A DNA stretch of 64,000 nucleotides from JAZGGS01 sp963714405 (GTDB lineage Bacteria; Bacteroidota; Ignavibacteria; Ignavibacteriales; Ignavibacteriaceae), in contig CAVQOH010000002.1 in the NCBI GenBank assembly GCA_963714405.1, positions 496,001-560,000 of the forward strand. Reading direction: 5' to 3'. The position numbers were made by a program, and so were the translations under genes. The notes below the pieces were generated by a model. It did not search any database, was not told the DNA's origin, and saw only the letters and a list, made by a program, of their open reading frames with translations. Every line of letters begins with the position of its first letter. The first letter of the stretch is position 1. Shown here piece after piece: positions 1-8,510 of the stretch.

Positions 1-736
1 ATTTACGGATAAACCACTTCAGGTTGGAGGAACCGAAGGAAGAAGAGATGCAACGGCGCGTGGTGGAATTATTACAGTGAGAGAAGCATGCAATGCCCTT
101 GGTTTTGATCCGACAAAAAAATATGCAATACAAGGATTTGGTGATGCCGGGCAAAGAGCTGCCCTTCTTCATGCAGAGATTTTAGGCGGTGGCAAGCTAA
201 TTGCTGTAAGTGATTCAAGAGGTGCAATTTATAATCCTGATGGTTTTCATCCTGAAGAATTAGTACATCATAAATTACAAACCGGATCTGTTTTAAATTT
301 TCCCAATTCAAAAGAAATTCATCACGATGAACTTCTGGAACTTGAGGTTGAAATTCTTTATCCGGCAGCATTGGAAAATGCCATACACAGTAAAAATGCA
401 AAAAATATAAAAGCCAGGGTTGTTTGCGAACTTGCAAACGGACCCACAACTCCTGAAGCTGATTTGATACTTCATAAGAATAAAGTTTATGTTATTCCTG
501 ATATTCTTGCAAGTGCAGGTGGAGTTATTGTATCATATTTTGAAATGGTACAGGATAAATCACTTTATTTTTGGGAAGAAGATGTGGTGCACAGGCAGTT
601 GGATAAAAAACTTTCTGTTGCCTATAATGGTGTGCAGGAAGCGATAAAGGAAAAAAAGGTACATCCACGTTTAGCAGCAATGCTGGTTGGCGTTGCTCGT
701 GTTGCGCAGGCATGCAAGTTGCGCGGATGGGTATAA
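1..736 (+). CDS. gdhA: Glutamate (Glu/Leu/Phe/Val) dehydrogenase, C-terminal part
   Basis: The 5' end lies outside the window. The open frame runs from base 2, before the first internal GTG at 77. The visible part starts with FTDKPLQVGGTEGRRDATARGG, matching the family stretch that joins the catalytic domain to the dinucleotide-binding domain. A Rossmann fold follows (IQGFGDAGQRAA, a GxGxxG-like loop). Further on, ELANGPTTPEAD and PDILASAGGVIVSYFE are hallmark motifs of hexameric glutamate dehydrogenases. The enzyme interconverts glutamate with 2-oxoglutarate and ammonium in the cytoplasm. NAD versus NADP preference cannot be judged here. Only about 245 residues are present, so the substrate lysines upstream are not seen. 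Glutamate specificity is inferred from overall family style. Confidence 0.93.
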   Translation, partial: FTDKPLQVGGTEGRRDATARGGIITVREACNALGFDPTKKYAIQGFGDAGQRAALLHAEILGGGKLIAVSDSRGAIYNPDGFHPEELVHHKLQTGSVLNFPNSKEIHHDELLELEVEILYPAALENAIHSKNAKNIKARVVCELANGPTTPEADLILHKNKVYVIPDILASAGGVIVSYFEMVQDKSLYFWEEDVVHRQLDKKLSVAYNGVQEAIKEKKVHPRLAAMLVGVARVAQACKLRGWV

Positions 737-956
737 AGGATTATAAGTTTGCAAAAAAATTGTTGAATGTTTTTTTCTATTTAGTTTATGCAAAAAACGC
801 ACTATTTACTTCAGTGCGCTAATTGTGTCGCTATTTATTAATTTTATAGGTCGCATTCTTGTAAAAATTTTTTATTATTGTTATTTTCCTTTACAAAAGA
901 TTGCTACTTAGAACATTTGCACATTAATTTAACTTTTTCCGAAACTCATTAAAAAA

Positions 957-1337
957 ATGATTCTACAAACTACCGGAATTGATCATATAAATTTAGATGT
1001 TACAAATCTAGCGCAGACTGTAGATTTTTACAAAAAACTTTTTGGCTTCGTTGTTTTAAAAGATCAACCAGAAGAGAATTCAAAAATTATTGGAAACGAA
1101 TTTATTAAATTATGCCTATATCAAAAGGATGAGTTCAGGCAATTTAGAAAGAATGGGTTTAATCATTTTGGTTTTCATATAAAAAATTTTGAAGAGATTA
1201 TTCAAAAATGTGCTGAACTTGATATTGAAGTGTTTTATGGTGGGCCGATTGAATGGGAATTTTCTGAATCGATTTATATTAAGGACCCTAATGGTTATGA
1301 AATTGAGCTGGCAAGAGTTTTTGGAGGTGGAATATAA
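957..1337 (+). CDS. VOC-family (glyoxalase/bleomycin resistance-like) protein
   Basis: A 126-residue protein with a complete vicinal-oxygen-chelate fold. It opens with GIDHINLDVTNLAQTVDFYKKLFGF and closes with IKDPNGYEIELA. Candidate metal ligands are His10, His70 and Glu117; the fourth ligand is not obvious. Family members include glyoxalase I, dioxygenases, fosfomycin resistance enzymes and many uncharacterised proteins, and nothing here fixes the substrate. It stands alone after a roughly 220-bp AT-rich gap and no operon partner is visible. The family is confident, the function is unknown. Confidence 0.85.
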   Translation: MILQTTGIDHINLDVTNLAQTVDFYKKLFGFVVLKDQPEENSKIIGNEFIKLCLYQKDEFRQFRKNGFNHFGFHIKNFEEIIQKCAELDIEVFYGGPIEWEFSESIYIKDPNGYEIELARVFGGGI

Positions 1338-1425
1338 AATCATTTATACGAATTCAATTTGATTATTATCCAAATTTTTTTCGTTTTAATTTTTAATGTA
1401 ATTTTTTAGAAATACAGGAAAAAGA

Positions 1426-1839
1426 ATGAAAACGTTGTTAAAGACATTTGTAATATTATTTTTTATACTAACCACAGGTAGTTTTGCACAAGACAGTCTT
1501 AAGCTTGTAGGCACATGGGAGCTGGTTTCGTATCAGTACACTCTTCCTGATACCGTTATCACTGGTTCAACAACAAATTTTACTTCCATAAAAATTGTTA
1601 CACCTCTTTTCTTTGCATATGTAGGACAAACATTGCCATCAAAAGAGTTTAAAAGAGCGGGTGCGGGAAGATACATTGTTAAAAATGATCTGCTTCAAGA
1701 GTTTGTCATGTTTTCATCAATTAAAAATATGCTTGGAAAAACATTTAAATATAAATGTGTAATTGAGGGGGATAAATGGTACCACTCCGGGCAGATAAAC
1801 GAAATATTTATTGAGGAGATCTGGAAAAAGGTTGAGTAA
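1426..1839 (+). CDS. Secreted lipocalin-like protein
   Basis: A 137-residue protein with a signal peptide (KTLLKTFVILFFILTTGSFAQ), probably cleaved after Ala-Gln near residue 22. The mature part begins KLVGTWELVSYQY, the usual opening of lipocalin-like/DUF4488-type small beta-barrels, and ends with an EEIWKKVE strand. It is probably periplasmic or surface-associated. A GGAAAAAG ribosome-binding region precedes the ATG. No cysteine sits at the cleavage site, so it is not a lipoprotein. The ligand is unknown. Confidence 0.7.
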   Translation: MKTLLKTFVILFFILTTGSFAQDSLKLVGTWELVSYQYTLPDTVITGSTTNFTSIKIVTPLFFAYVGQTLPSKEFKRAGAGRYIVKNDLLQEFVMFSSIKNMLGKTFKYKCVIEGDKWYHSGQINEIFIEEIWKKVE

Positions 1840-1955
1840 CCTTTCATTAAAGTTCCGCTATGATTTTGTTTAGATTACAGTATTATTTTATCTTAAAATA
1901 AAGAGCAATATTTTTCTTTCAAGATTTCAAATTAATAACAAATTGGAGTATTAAG

Positions 1956-2420
1956 ATGAAATTAAAAGTAATTCTGTTTTCCATTCTCATACTATCTATA
2001 ACCTCATTCGCTCAGAGAGAATATGCAAGACTCGATAATGAGCGTGGTACTTCTATGGAACCCATTCTTGCTAGGGCAGAGCCCTTAATTGAAAAAATTG
2101 AAAAAGAAGGGCTAGAGATTGTTAGAATGGAGTTTGATATTATTAAAAAAACAAAAGAAACTTATAGAATGCTCTATAACAATTGGGAATATGGAATTGT
2201 AGCATTTGGAGATTATAGGATTAAAGATATAGATGTTGCTGTTTATGAAAAAGTAAGAGGTAGGTGGGAAATCGTTGAGAAAGACGCCGAAAATGATGAC
2301 GAAGCGATGGTTTTGGTTAAGCCATATAAAGATGGTGAATATAAAATTGAAATAAGCGTCTATAAATATAACAGAGATTATTCCGTTGGGCACTATGGAT
2401 TACTTGTTGTACACGAGTAA
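1956..2420 (+). CDS. Hypothetical secreted protein
   Basis: A 154-residue protein with a clear signal peptide (MKLKVILFSILILSITSFAQ). The mature part is rich in charged residues and short strands (YGIVAFGDYRIKDIDVAVYE, DGEYKIEISVYKY). That resembles small beta-sandwich proteins that bind or shield other exported proteins, but no named family is recognised. A TTGGAG ribosome-binding site lies 9 bases before the ATG. It has the same size and style as the secreted protein at 4195, so both may belong to one lineage-specific group of periplasmic proteins; this is inference. Confidence 0.7.
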   Translation: MKLKVILFSILILSITSFAQREYARLDNERGTSMEPILARAEPLIEKIEKEGLEIVRMEFDIIKKTKETYRMLYNNWEYGIVAFGDYRIKDIDVAVYEKVRGRWEIVEKDAENDDEAMVLVKPYKDGEYKIEISVYKYNRDYSVGHYGLLVVHE

Positions 2421-2493
2421 TTTTTAACATTGGGGGAACTAATCCCTATCATCATTGTATAATCCTTAACTTAATTGGAGAAAGGAGATTACA

Positions 2494-3153
2494 ATGGCGG
2501 TTATAAAAACTTACAAAGCCAATCTGAAAGCCAAATATAGCAGATATTTTAAGTTAAGCTTAATTTTTACACTTGCTATAGTTGTTGCTGCATTCAGGTT
2601 TTCACCAAAAGGTAAAATTATTGAACCAATTGATGTAGATTCCACAATATGGATTACTGTGGAAGATATTGAAAATACAGTGCAAAAACCCAAACCTCCA
2701 CCGCCGCTGCAACCTGAACCACTATTTGCTGATTTAAGTGAAGATATAGAACAATTAGAATTTGATGACAATGATCTTGTTATTGATGAGCAGGTTGATC
2801 AACCGCCTCCCCTGCCAGATCCACCCGCAACAGATGAAAATGAAATAGTAGATTTTCTGCCAATTGAAGATCAACCAAAACCTATAGGCGGAATGCTTGC
2901 CATTCAAGAAAAAGTCTATTACACTGAAATAGCAAGAAGAGCAGAGATTGAAGGAACAGTAGTTATTCAGGCAGTAGTGGATAAACAGGGCAACATTGTT
3001 GATGCTGTTGTTAAGAAAGAAATTGGCGGCGGTTTAGATGAGATTGCACTCAATGCTGTAATCACAACAAAGTTTATTCCCGGAAAGCAGCGTGGTAAAC
3101 CTGTAAACGTAAGGATATGGATTCCAATTAAATTTGTTTTGAAAAAATTTTAG
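2494..3153 (+). CDS. TonB-family energy transducer
   Basis: A 219-residue protein with the classical TonB order. It has a short cytoplasmic N-terminus, one membrane segment at about residues 21-40 (YFKLSLIFTLAIVVAAF), and a proline-rich periplasmic spacer (PKPPPPLQPEP, QPPPLPDPPA). The TonB C-terminal domain occupies about residues 130-219 (PIGGMLAIQEKVYY...VVIQAVVDKQGNIVDA...IWIPIKFVLKK). It should transmit proton-motive force from an ExbBD-type motor to outer-membrane receptors. No exbB or exbD is in the window. A strong GAAAGGAG ribosome-binding site precedes the ATG. The C-terminal domain resembles that of the MORN-TonB protein at 56772. Confidence 0.92.
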   Translation: MAVIKTYKANLKAKYSRYFKLSLIFTLAIVVAAFRFSPKGKIIEPIDVDSTIWITVEDIENTVQKPKPPPPLQPEPLFADLSEDIEQLEFDDNDLVIDEQVDQPPPLPDPPATDENEIVDFLPIEDQPKPIGGMLAIQEKVYYTEIARRAEIEGTVVIQAVVDKQGNIVDAVVKKEIGGGLDEIALNAVITTKFIPGKQRGKPVNVRIWIPIKFVLKKF

Positions 3154-3159
3154 GCCAAA

Positions 3160-3813
3160 TTAATTGCTAATTATTTTTTGAAGATCAGCAATGTTGCTGA
3201 TAATATAATTGGGTTTAAAGTCTAGCAGTTCATGCCTGGTTCTATAGCCATAACTTACAGCACAAGTTTGTGAGCCCGCAGTATTTCCACATTCAATATC
3301 CAATTCAGTATCTCCAACCATTAAAGTAGCTTCAGGTTTTATTTCTAATACATTGCAGATCATTAATAATGGTGCGGGTGATGGTTTATATTCAATTCCG
3401 TTTCTTCTTCCCATTACGTAGGAAAAATTATTTCTTAATTTAAAGTGATCTACAATTCTATCTGCCTGATCCTGTGATTTAGTTGTAAGCAGGGATATTG
3501 TTATTTGTTCTTCATTTAGTTTATTTAATAAAAACTCTACGTTTGGATAAAGAACTGATTCATCAATAAAATCAAAATAAATATCTTTATAAATAGATAT
3601 GAACTTTGTAAAATCAGGCACATCAATATTAAGTTCTCCAAAGATATCAATGAAGTGCATACCTATCATTGCAAAAAATTCATTTTCCGGAATGGATGTT
3701 TTTATATTTAAATTATTTAGTGATTTTTGCGTGGCTTTTAATATAGTTGTTTTTGAATCTACTAAAGTCCCGTCGAGATCAAAGCAAATGTGCTTAATAT
3801 TAATTTTATTCAA
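3160..3813 (-). CDS. HAD-family hydrolase, phosphoglycolate-phosphatase-like
   Basis: A 217-residue haloacid-dehalogenase phosphatase of the Gph/PGMB type. The motifs are complete: motif I DLDGTLVDS (nucleophile Asp12, acid Asp14), motif II Thr110-Thr111 in SLLTTKS, motif III Lys143 in EYKPSP, and motif IV GDTELD (Asp168, Asp172). The alpha-helical cap lies between motifs I and II. It should hydrolyse a small phosphorylated metabolite, with phosphoglycolate the usual guess, but specificity cannot be read from sequence. The best start is TTG at 3813, which places the first strand directly before motif I. It is convergent with the TonB gene, 6 bp away. Confidence 0.88.
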   Translation of the reverse strand: MNKINIKHICFDLDGTLVDSKTTILKATQKSLNNLNIKTSIPENEFFAMIGMHFIDIFGELNIDVPDFTKFISIYKDIYFDFIDESVLYPNVEFLLNKLNEEQITISLLTTKSQDQADRIVDHFKLRNNFSYVMGRRNGIEYKPSPAPLLMICNVLEIKPEATLMVGDTELDIECGNTAGSQTCAVSYGYRTRHELLDFKPNYIISNIADLQKIISN

Positions 3814-4194
3814 AATAATTTCCTGATATCAATATTGTTTATGACAACAAATATATCAAAACAAAACTGTTTTCTATCAAAAATGATTTTCATGCAAAAT
3901 AAAATAAAAATTAAAAAACACTTGATTTTATGACAAAAAAAAATGCATCTTTATAGAGAGGCTATAGATTCTTTTTTTAATATAAAAGCACAATTTAATT
4001 TTTAAGGGAGCTTGAATACTATTTGTATTAAATACCAGAATGTATTGTTTACAAATCAGGTAAAATTTTACCCCCTATAAATGATTTATTTCTTTAATTG
4101 TTAATTATTTCGGCAAAATTAAAAGATATTAACTGGTATAATATTTTATAATAATTGGCGATTTACTATCAACAACCTAAAAAAGGAGAAAAAA
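3814..4194. other. AT-rich intergenic region, no gene seen
   Basis: About 380 bp between divergently transcribed genes. It is made of A/T runs with no open frame that has coding character on either strand and no tRNA-like or strong hairpin structure. It must hold the promoters of the HAD gene (leftward) and the secreted protein at 4195 (rightward), but no promoter could be assigned confidently. A purine-rich AAAAAAGGAG ribosome-binding site sits at its right edge. Confidence 0.6.
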
Positions 4195-4617
4195 ATGAAA
4201 AAAATTCAATTGTTTCTATTACTCTCTTTCCTGTTTGCTTTCGTAGCAATGAATACAGCAGTACTTGCACAATCTGAGCCGGTAATGTACTTCTGCGAAA
4301 GATATGACAGCTATGACGGCGAAATTGGTGTAAGTGATAGGTTTACAACCGGTTATCTTACTGTAATGGTAAAATGCGATTATGCTTTACGGCTTGAAGA
4401 TGTTGCCATTCAGTTTGATAAATACAATGAGAGAAATGGCAAATTTGAATATTACAAAAAATTCTACTACACAGTGGATAGGGATATGAAGTATATTTAT
4501 TTCGCAAGAAATGATGAGAGTGATATGGAATTTGAAGATCCTGGCTTTTACAGGGTTTTTCTATTAGATGATGATGATAAAACTGTTGCAAGTGCAGTAA
4601 TTGAAATTATTCGTTAA
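4195..4617 (+). CDS. Hypothetical secreted protein
   Basis: A 140-residue protein with a signal peptide (FLLLSFLFAFVAMNTAVLAQ) cleaved near residue 26. The mature part is acidic and beta-rich, with tyrosines and aspartates (CERYDSYDGEIGVSDRF, FLLDDDDKTVASAVIEI). No named family is recognised. The start has a very good ribosome-binding site (AAAAAAGGAG) and the gene ends in a strong terminator, so it is a monocistronic unit that could be well expressed. It is likely periplasmic. Two cysteines (near residues 34 and 62) could form a disulphide. Confidence 0.72.
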   Translation: MKKIQLFLLLSFLFAFVAMNTAVLAQSEPVMYFCERYDSYDGEIGVSDRFTTGYLTVMVKCDYALRLEDVAIQFDKYNERNGKFEYYKKFYYTVDRDMKYIYFARNDESDMEFEDPGFYRVFLLDDDDKTVASAVIEIIR

Positions 4618-4640
4618 ATAAAATTAATTATTAACTACAA

Positions 4641-4670
4641 AAAGGCGGTAATAATTTACCGCCTTTTTAT
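4641..4670 (+). terminator. Rho-independent terminator
   Basis: An 11-bp perfect stem, AAAGGCGGTAA (4641-4651) with TTACCGCCTTT (4656-4666), with a 4-base loop and a T-rich tail. It lies 24 bp after the secreted protein stop codon. Confidence 0.88.
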
Positions 4671-4769
4671 TTTTAAATAATTGTTTCGCCCTCAATTGAA
4701 TTCAGTTTCGGCATAGCTTATTTTTATATTTAAGATAAATGTTTTTTATTTATAAACCGGAGACTAATA

Positions 4770-5816
4770 ATGATTGATAAAATAACAAAGCTTTTAGGTA
4801 AAGAAGCTGATTCACTGCTTAGTTACAAAGCAAAATTTCCAAAAGAACAGCTAAACTTACCGGGACCAGATTTTCTTAACAGGGTGCTTCTTCAATCTGA
4901 TAGAAGTGTAAATGTTTTAAGAAATCTTAGCTGGATTTTAAACACAGGAAGACTTGCAGGAACAGGATATGTTTCATTGCTTCCCGTTGATCAGGGAATA
5001 GAGCATTCAGGCGGCGCATCTTTTTCACCAAATCCGGTTTATTTCGATCCTGAAAATATTGTAAAACTTGCTGTTGAAGGTGGCTGCAATGGAGTTGCCT
5101 CTACACTTGGCGTATTAGGTATGGTATCCAGAAAATATGCTCATAAAATTCCTTTTATTCTAAAACTAAATCATAATGAATTGCTTACTTACCCGAATAA
5201 ATTTGATCAGATAATGTTTGCCGGAGTTGAACAAGCTTTTGATCTTGGAGCGGCGGCAGTTGGAGCTACAATTTACTTCGGCTCCGATGAAAGCAGCAGA
5301 CAAATTGTTGAAGTGAGTGAAGCTTTCCAGTATGCTCACGAAATGGGAATGGCAACTGTTCTTTGGTGTTATCTGCGTAATCCCGCATTTAAAACCGATA
5401 AAGATTATCATGTTTCTGCAGATTTAACCGGGCAGGCAAATCATCTTGGCGTAACTATTGAAGCCGATATTGTTAAACAAAAACAACCTGAGAATAACGG
5501 CGGTTATAATGCAATTAAATTTGGTAAAACTAATAAAAAGGTTTATTCTGATTTAACAACAGATAACCCAATCGATCTGACAAGATACCAGGTAATTAAT
5601 AATTACCTTGGCCGGGTTGGATTAATAAACAGCGGCGGTGCTTCTGGTGATAATGATTTTGCAGATGCAGCCAGAACTGCGGTAATTAATAAACGTGCAG
5701 GTGGTATGGGTTTAATTTCCGGCAGAAAAGCTTTTCAGCGGCCTATGAAAGATGGAGTTAAACTTTTAAATACTATCCAGGATGTTTACTTAACAAAAGA
5801 AGTTACTGTGGCTTAA
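4770..5816 (+). CDS. fbaB: Class I fructose-bisphosphate aldolase, FbaB/DhnA type
   Basis: A 348-residue glycolytic/gluconeogenic aldolase of the archaeal-type class I family, splitting fructose-1,6-bisphosphate through a Schiff base with no metal. Recognisable segments are LLPVDQGIEHSGGASF (residues 70-84), ADIVKQK (around residue 232, the region carrying the Schiff-base lysine in E. coli FbaB), ENNGGYNAIKFGKTNKKVYS, GLINSGGASG and INKRAGGMGLISGRKAF. The similarity to E. coli FbaB as remembered is very close over the whole C-terminal half, and the length is normal. It has its own terminator downstream and no operon partner, so it appears to be independently expressed. Confidence 0.97.
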   Translation: MIDKITKLLGKEADSLLSYKAKFPKEQLNLPGPDFLNRVLLQSDRSVNVLRNLSWILNTGRLAGTGYVSLLPVDQGIEHSGGASFSPNPVYFDPENIVKLAVEGGCNGVASTLGVLGMVSRKYAHKIPFILKLNHNELLTYPNKFDQIMFAGVEQAFDLGAAAVGATIYFGSDESSRQIVEVSEAFQYAHEMGMATVLWCYLRNPAFKTDKDYHVSADLTGQANHLGVTIEADIVKQKQPENNGGYNAIKFGKTNKKVYSDLTTDNPIDLTRYQVINNYLGRVGLINSGGASGDNDFADAARTAVINKRAGGMGLISGRKAFQRPMKDGVKLLNTIQDVYLTKEVTVA

Positions 5817-5841
5817 AATAGAATAGAAAAATTGAAAAATC

Positions 5842-5868
5842 AAAGCGCCTTAACGGGCGCTTTTTTAT
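5842..5868 (+). terminator. Rho-independent terminator, possibly bidirectional
   Basis: Stem AAAGCGCC (5842-5849) with GGCGCTTT (5856-5863), a TTAACG loop and a following T run. It sits between fbaB and the convergent cytochrome gene, whose stop codon it nearly touches. A-richness on the left side could let it serve both strands. Confidence 0.85.
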
Positions 5869-6284
5869 TAGAAGTTTAGAAGGTAGTCTGCAAGTTTACC
5901 AAGATCTTTAATGTTTTTATTGCCAAAGCCAGGCATAATTTGCTGTGGAAACTTCTCTCGGTACTTTATAAATCTCTCTTCATCCAAGTAGGACATTGGG
6001 TTACGCAAATAAGTGATTAAACTTTCTTTGCTCCAATAATCACTAATATTTTTTAATTCTGGTCCGTTCATAGTTCCGGTAAGATTTATTCCATGACATC
6101 TTGTACATCCAAAGCTAGCAAATAACTGTTCACCGGTAATTTCACTATTTGCTTCTTCAGTATTCATTTGATTATTCATAGGAATATTTTCTTCGTTATC
6201 TTTTTCTTTGGTTAACTTACCAAGCATAAATAATATTATGAATAAAAATAAAAATGCCGATACCCATTTTTGAGGTTTTGTCAT
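5868..6284 (-). CDS. Membrane-anchored monohaem c-type cytochrome
   Basis: A 138-residue protein with an uncleaved-looking membrane anchor at residues 8-22 (VSAFLFLFIILFMLG) and a low-complexity linker rich in Asn and Glu. The cytochrome c domain has the haem-binding motif CTRCH at residues 60-64, and the probable axial Met117 lies in IMPGFGNK. The length and spacing fit class I cytochrome c (cytochrome c550/c552 type). It would carry electrons on the periplasmic face of the inner membrane. No oxidase or reductase genes flank it, so the partner is unknown. The ATG at 6284 gives a correct anchor. Confidence 0.9.
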   Translation of the reverse strand: MTKPQKWVSAFLFLFIILFMLGKLTKEKDNEENIPMNNQMNTEEANSEITGEQLFASFGCTRCHGINLTGTMNGPELKNISDYWSKESLITYLRNPMSYLDEERFIKYREKFPQQIMPGFGNKNIKDLGKLADYLLNF

Positions 6285-6387
6285 TACGATTTCTTCTTAA
6301 GATATTTCTAAAAAAATTGAGCTAAAACTTATTAAAAAGTAGATACTATAACAAAAAGGGGGATTCTTTTAAAATAAAGCCCTGCAA

Positions 6388-7249
6388 TCATTTCAAATAG
6401 TTTTCATACCATTTTCGTCTCATCTCATCAACTTCTTTGCGGTGTTTGCGCAAAAAGTGATCTCCTTCTTCAAGCATTACTAAACGGTAAGGAATTTTAT
6501 ACTTCAGAAGTTTGTATGAAAGATCTAAAGAATCGTGAGGCAGTACACGTTTATCATCTGTTCCGTGTAATATTAACAATGGAGTGTTTTTAGATAATTT
6601 ATCTGCAAAATTTATTATAGAACGCGATTCGCATTTATTGTTAAACTCATCTTCAGAATACTTCCCAAGTGTTACTTCGTATAGCCTTCGCATAAATTTA
6701 CTTTCATCAGAATTGCAGCGCAAATTTGCAATACCACCTGATACAATTGCACATTTAAATAGATTAGATTTAGTTAAGGCAAGATAAGTCATCATTCCAC
6801 CGCGGCTCCATCCTTCAATTGCCCATTTTTCTGTGTCAGTAAAATCAAATTCATCAGCTAAAGGAATCAAGTTTAAAACATCATTTAGATCTTCTCCTCC
6901 AAATTCATCTTTTCCTTCTCCACCCGCATTCCCCCTGTACTGCGAAGCAAAGACTATATAACCCCAGCTGGCGATCTGCCCGAACAAACCACGAGCCGTG
7001 AATGAATCGATTGCGCCTTTCTCACCTATTCCTCCCCTGTTCCAAATTATGCAGGGATATTTCTCTGAAGTGTCTTTTGGATAAGCAATGTAACCTTTAA
7101 CTTTTATTCCATCAGATTTGTAAGAAATGCTTTCAACTATGGTATTATCAATAGAATCTTCTGCCCCAGCTGCTTATAAGCATTTTAAGCTGAATTTCAC
7201 TGAGTACAATTCTCTCTGTTTCCTGTATTAAAGATTCTGAATTATTCAT
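6388..7249 (-). pseudogene. Serine alpha/beta hydrolase (prolyl-oligopeptidase-like), frameshifted
   Basis: The main open frame covers 6388-7173 and encodes an S9-type hydrolase core. It includes the substrate-side strand YPCIIWNRGG, the nucleophile elbow GWSRGG, the acid-loop region LLILHGTDDKRV and the histidine region EEGDHFL. That frame has no ATG near its 5' end and is closed by a TAA at 7174-7176. The natural start ATG at 7249 (MNNSESLIQETERIVL) is in another frame, which ends at 7148. Removing one base from the C run at 7164-7167 joins the two frames as ...KMLISSWAEDSIDN... and restores a protein of about 285 residues. All triad regions survive, so either the gene is freshly broken or the base is a sequencing error. 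The substrate is probably a peptide or ester and is unknown. Confidence 0.8.
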
Positions 7250-7301
7250 AAATTGTAAGCGTGTTGATTTAATAGTTTATACAAATATCGGAAAAATTAA
7301 A

Positions 7302-7871
7302 ATGGGTAAAAAGAAAAGTAAAAGGAAAGCCGATACTAAGGATTTAAATAAAGAATCATCAAAAATAATATCAACCAGTAAAATAATCTGGGTGGTTGTT
7401 ATAAGCTTATTAATATTTTTTTTCCTGGTAAATAATTTTATGTGTGATGATAATAACAGTGAAACCTACCATCAATTTAAAAAAGAAGGTGAATTAACTT
7501 TTACAGATAGTTTGGGAAATGAAATTACTAAGATAGATATTGAAATTGCTGATAATGATTATGAAAGACAGCTGGGATTAATGAACAGAACAAGCATGGA
7601 AGCTCACCAGGGAATGTTATTTATTTTTCCAGCAGAAAGATATCAATCATTCTGGATGCTAAATACACTGTTTTCATTAGATATAATTTTTATAAATAGC
7701 AATAAAGAAATTGTAACTATACATAAAAACACCACACCTACTTCACAGCAAAGTTATCCTTCATCCAAACCAGCCATTTACGTTGTGGAAGTTGTTGCGG
7801 GATTTACTGATAATTATAATATTAAAGTTGGAGATAAGATTTTCTGGATAGGAACTAAGATCAGCCTGTAA
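7302..7871 (+). CDS. DUF192 family protein, membrane-anchored
   Basis: A 189-residue protein. It has a lysine-rich cytoplasmic N-terminus, a membrane segment at about residues 29-47 (IWVVVISLLIFFFLVNNF), and a complete DUF192 domain. Signature pieces are RQLGLMNRT, GMLFIFPAE, SFWMLNTLFSLDIIFI and YVVEVVAGF. DUF192 proteins are small beta-rich periplasmic or secreted proteins of unknown function, widespread in bacteria and archaea. The gene is divergent from the hydrolase upstream and convergent with gmhA. No metal or catalytic residues are apparent. Confidence 0.9.
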   Translation: MGKKKSKRKADTKDLNKESSKIISTSKIIWVVVISLLIFFFLVNNFMCDDNNSETYHQFKKEGELTFTDSLGNEITKIDIEIADNDYERQLGLMNRTSMEAHQGMLFIFPAERYQSFWMLNTLFSLDIIFINSNKEIVTIHKNTTPTSQQSYPSSKPAIYVVEVVAGFTDNYNIKVGDKIFWIGTKISL

Positions 7872-7886
7872 ATTAACTGTTTTTTT

Positions 7887-8471
7887 TCAGCTTCCGTACA
7901 ATTCCTCTTCTACAAGCTCACAGATGATATGAGCAACAGTAATGTGTCCTTCCTGTATTCTCTGCACATTTGAGGAGGGAATAACAATAGGTTGATCAAC
8001 CAATTCTTTAAGTTTGCCACCGTTTCCGCCAAGGAATCCAATCACTTTCATTTTTTTATTATGTGCAGAGTGAACAGCTTTAATTACATTTGGAGAATTA
8101 CCACTTGTTGATATAGCAAGGAGAACATCATTTTCATTACCAAGTCCTTCCACATTTCTTGCAAAAACATTTTCAAAACCAATATCGTTTCCCCCCGCAG
8201 TTAAATTCGATGTATCTGTTGTAATTGCAATTGCGGGTAAAGCTGGTCTGTTAATATGATGGCTTAATCGAATAACAAGTTCAGTGGCTATATGCTGGCA
8301 ATCTGCTGCGCTACCACCATTACCACAAAGTAAGAGCTTGTTTTTACCTTTAAAGGTGTTTACCATTAATTCTACTGATTTTAAAATATCATCTTTACAG
8401 TGCGTAAGAATATTTTTTTTAGTTTCTGCACTTTCAGTTAATGATTCGGCTATAAATTTTTCTTTATCCAT
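7887..8471 (-). CDS. gmhA: Phosphoheptose isomerase (SIS domain)
   Basis: A 194-residue protein from the ATG at 8471; a TTG three codons upstream is less likely. The single sugar-isomerase (SIS) domain shows GNGGSAADCQHIATELV, LLAISTSGNSPNVIKAV and RIQEGHITVAHIICELVEEELY, the standard signature of GmhA. The enzyme converts sedoheptulose-7-phosphate to D-glycero-D-manno-heptose-7-phosphate, the first step to ADP- or GDP-heptose for lipopolysaccharide core or surface-layer glycans. The conserved histidines and glutamate for zinc are present (H in DCQHIATE, E and H in QEGH). It lies about 40 bp downstream of the GGGP-synthase-like gene on the same strand, so the two may be co-transcribed. Confidence 0.92.
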   Translation of the reverse strand: MDKEKFIAESLTESAETKKNILTHCKDDILKSVELMVNTFKGKNKLLLCGNGGSAADCQHIATELVIRLSHHINRPALPAIAITTDTSNLTAGGNDIGFENVFARNVEGLGNENDVLLAISTSGNSPNVIKAVHSAHNKKMKVIGFLGGNGGKLKELVDQPIVIPSSNVQRIQEGHITVAHIICELVEEELYGS

Positions 8472-8510
8472 AATTTTCAATTTTAATTGTTACGAGAGGG
8501 ATTTATTGAT

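Noticed and set aside
738..956. tRNA or small RNA in the gap after glutamate dehydrogenase
   Set aside because: AT-rich with no cloverleaf or strong hairpin seen.
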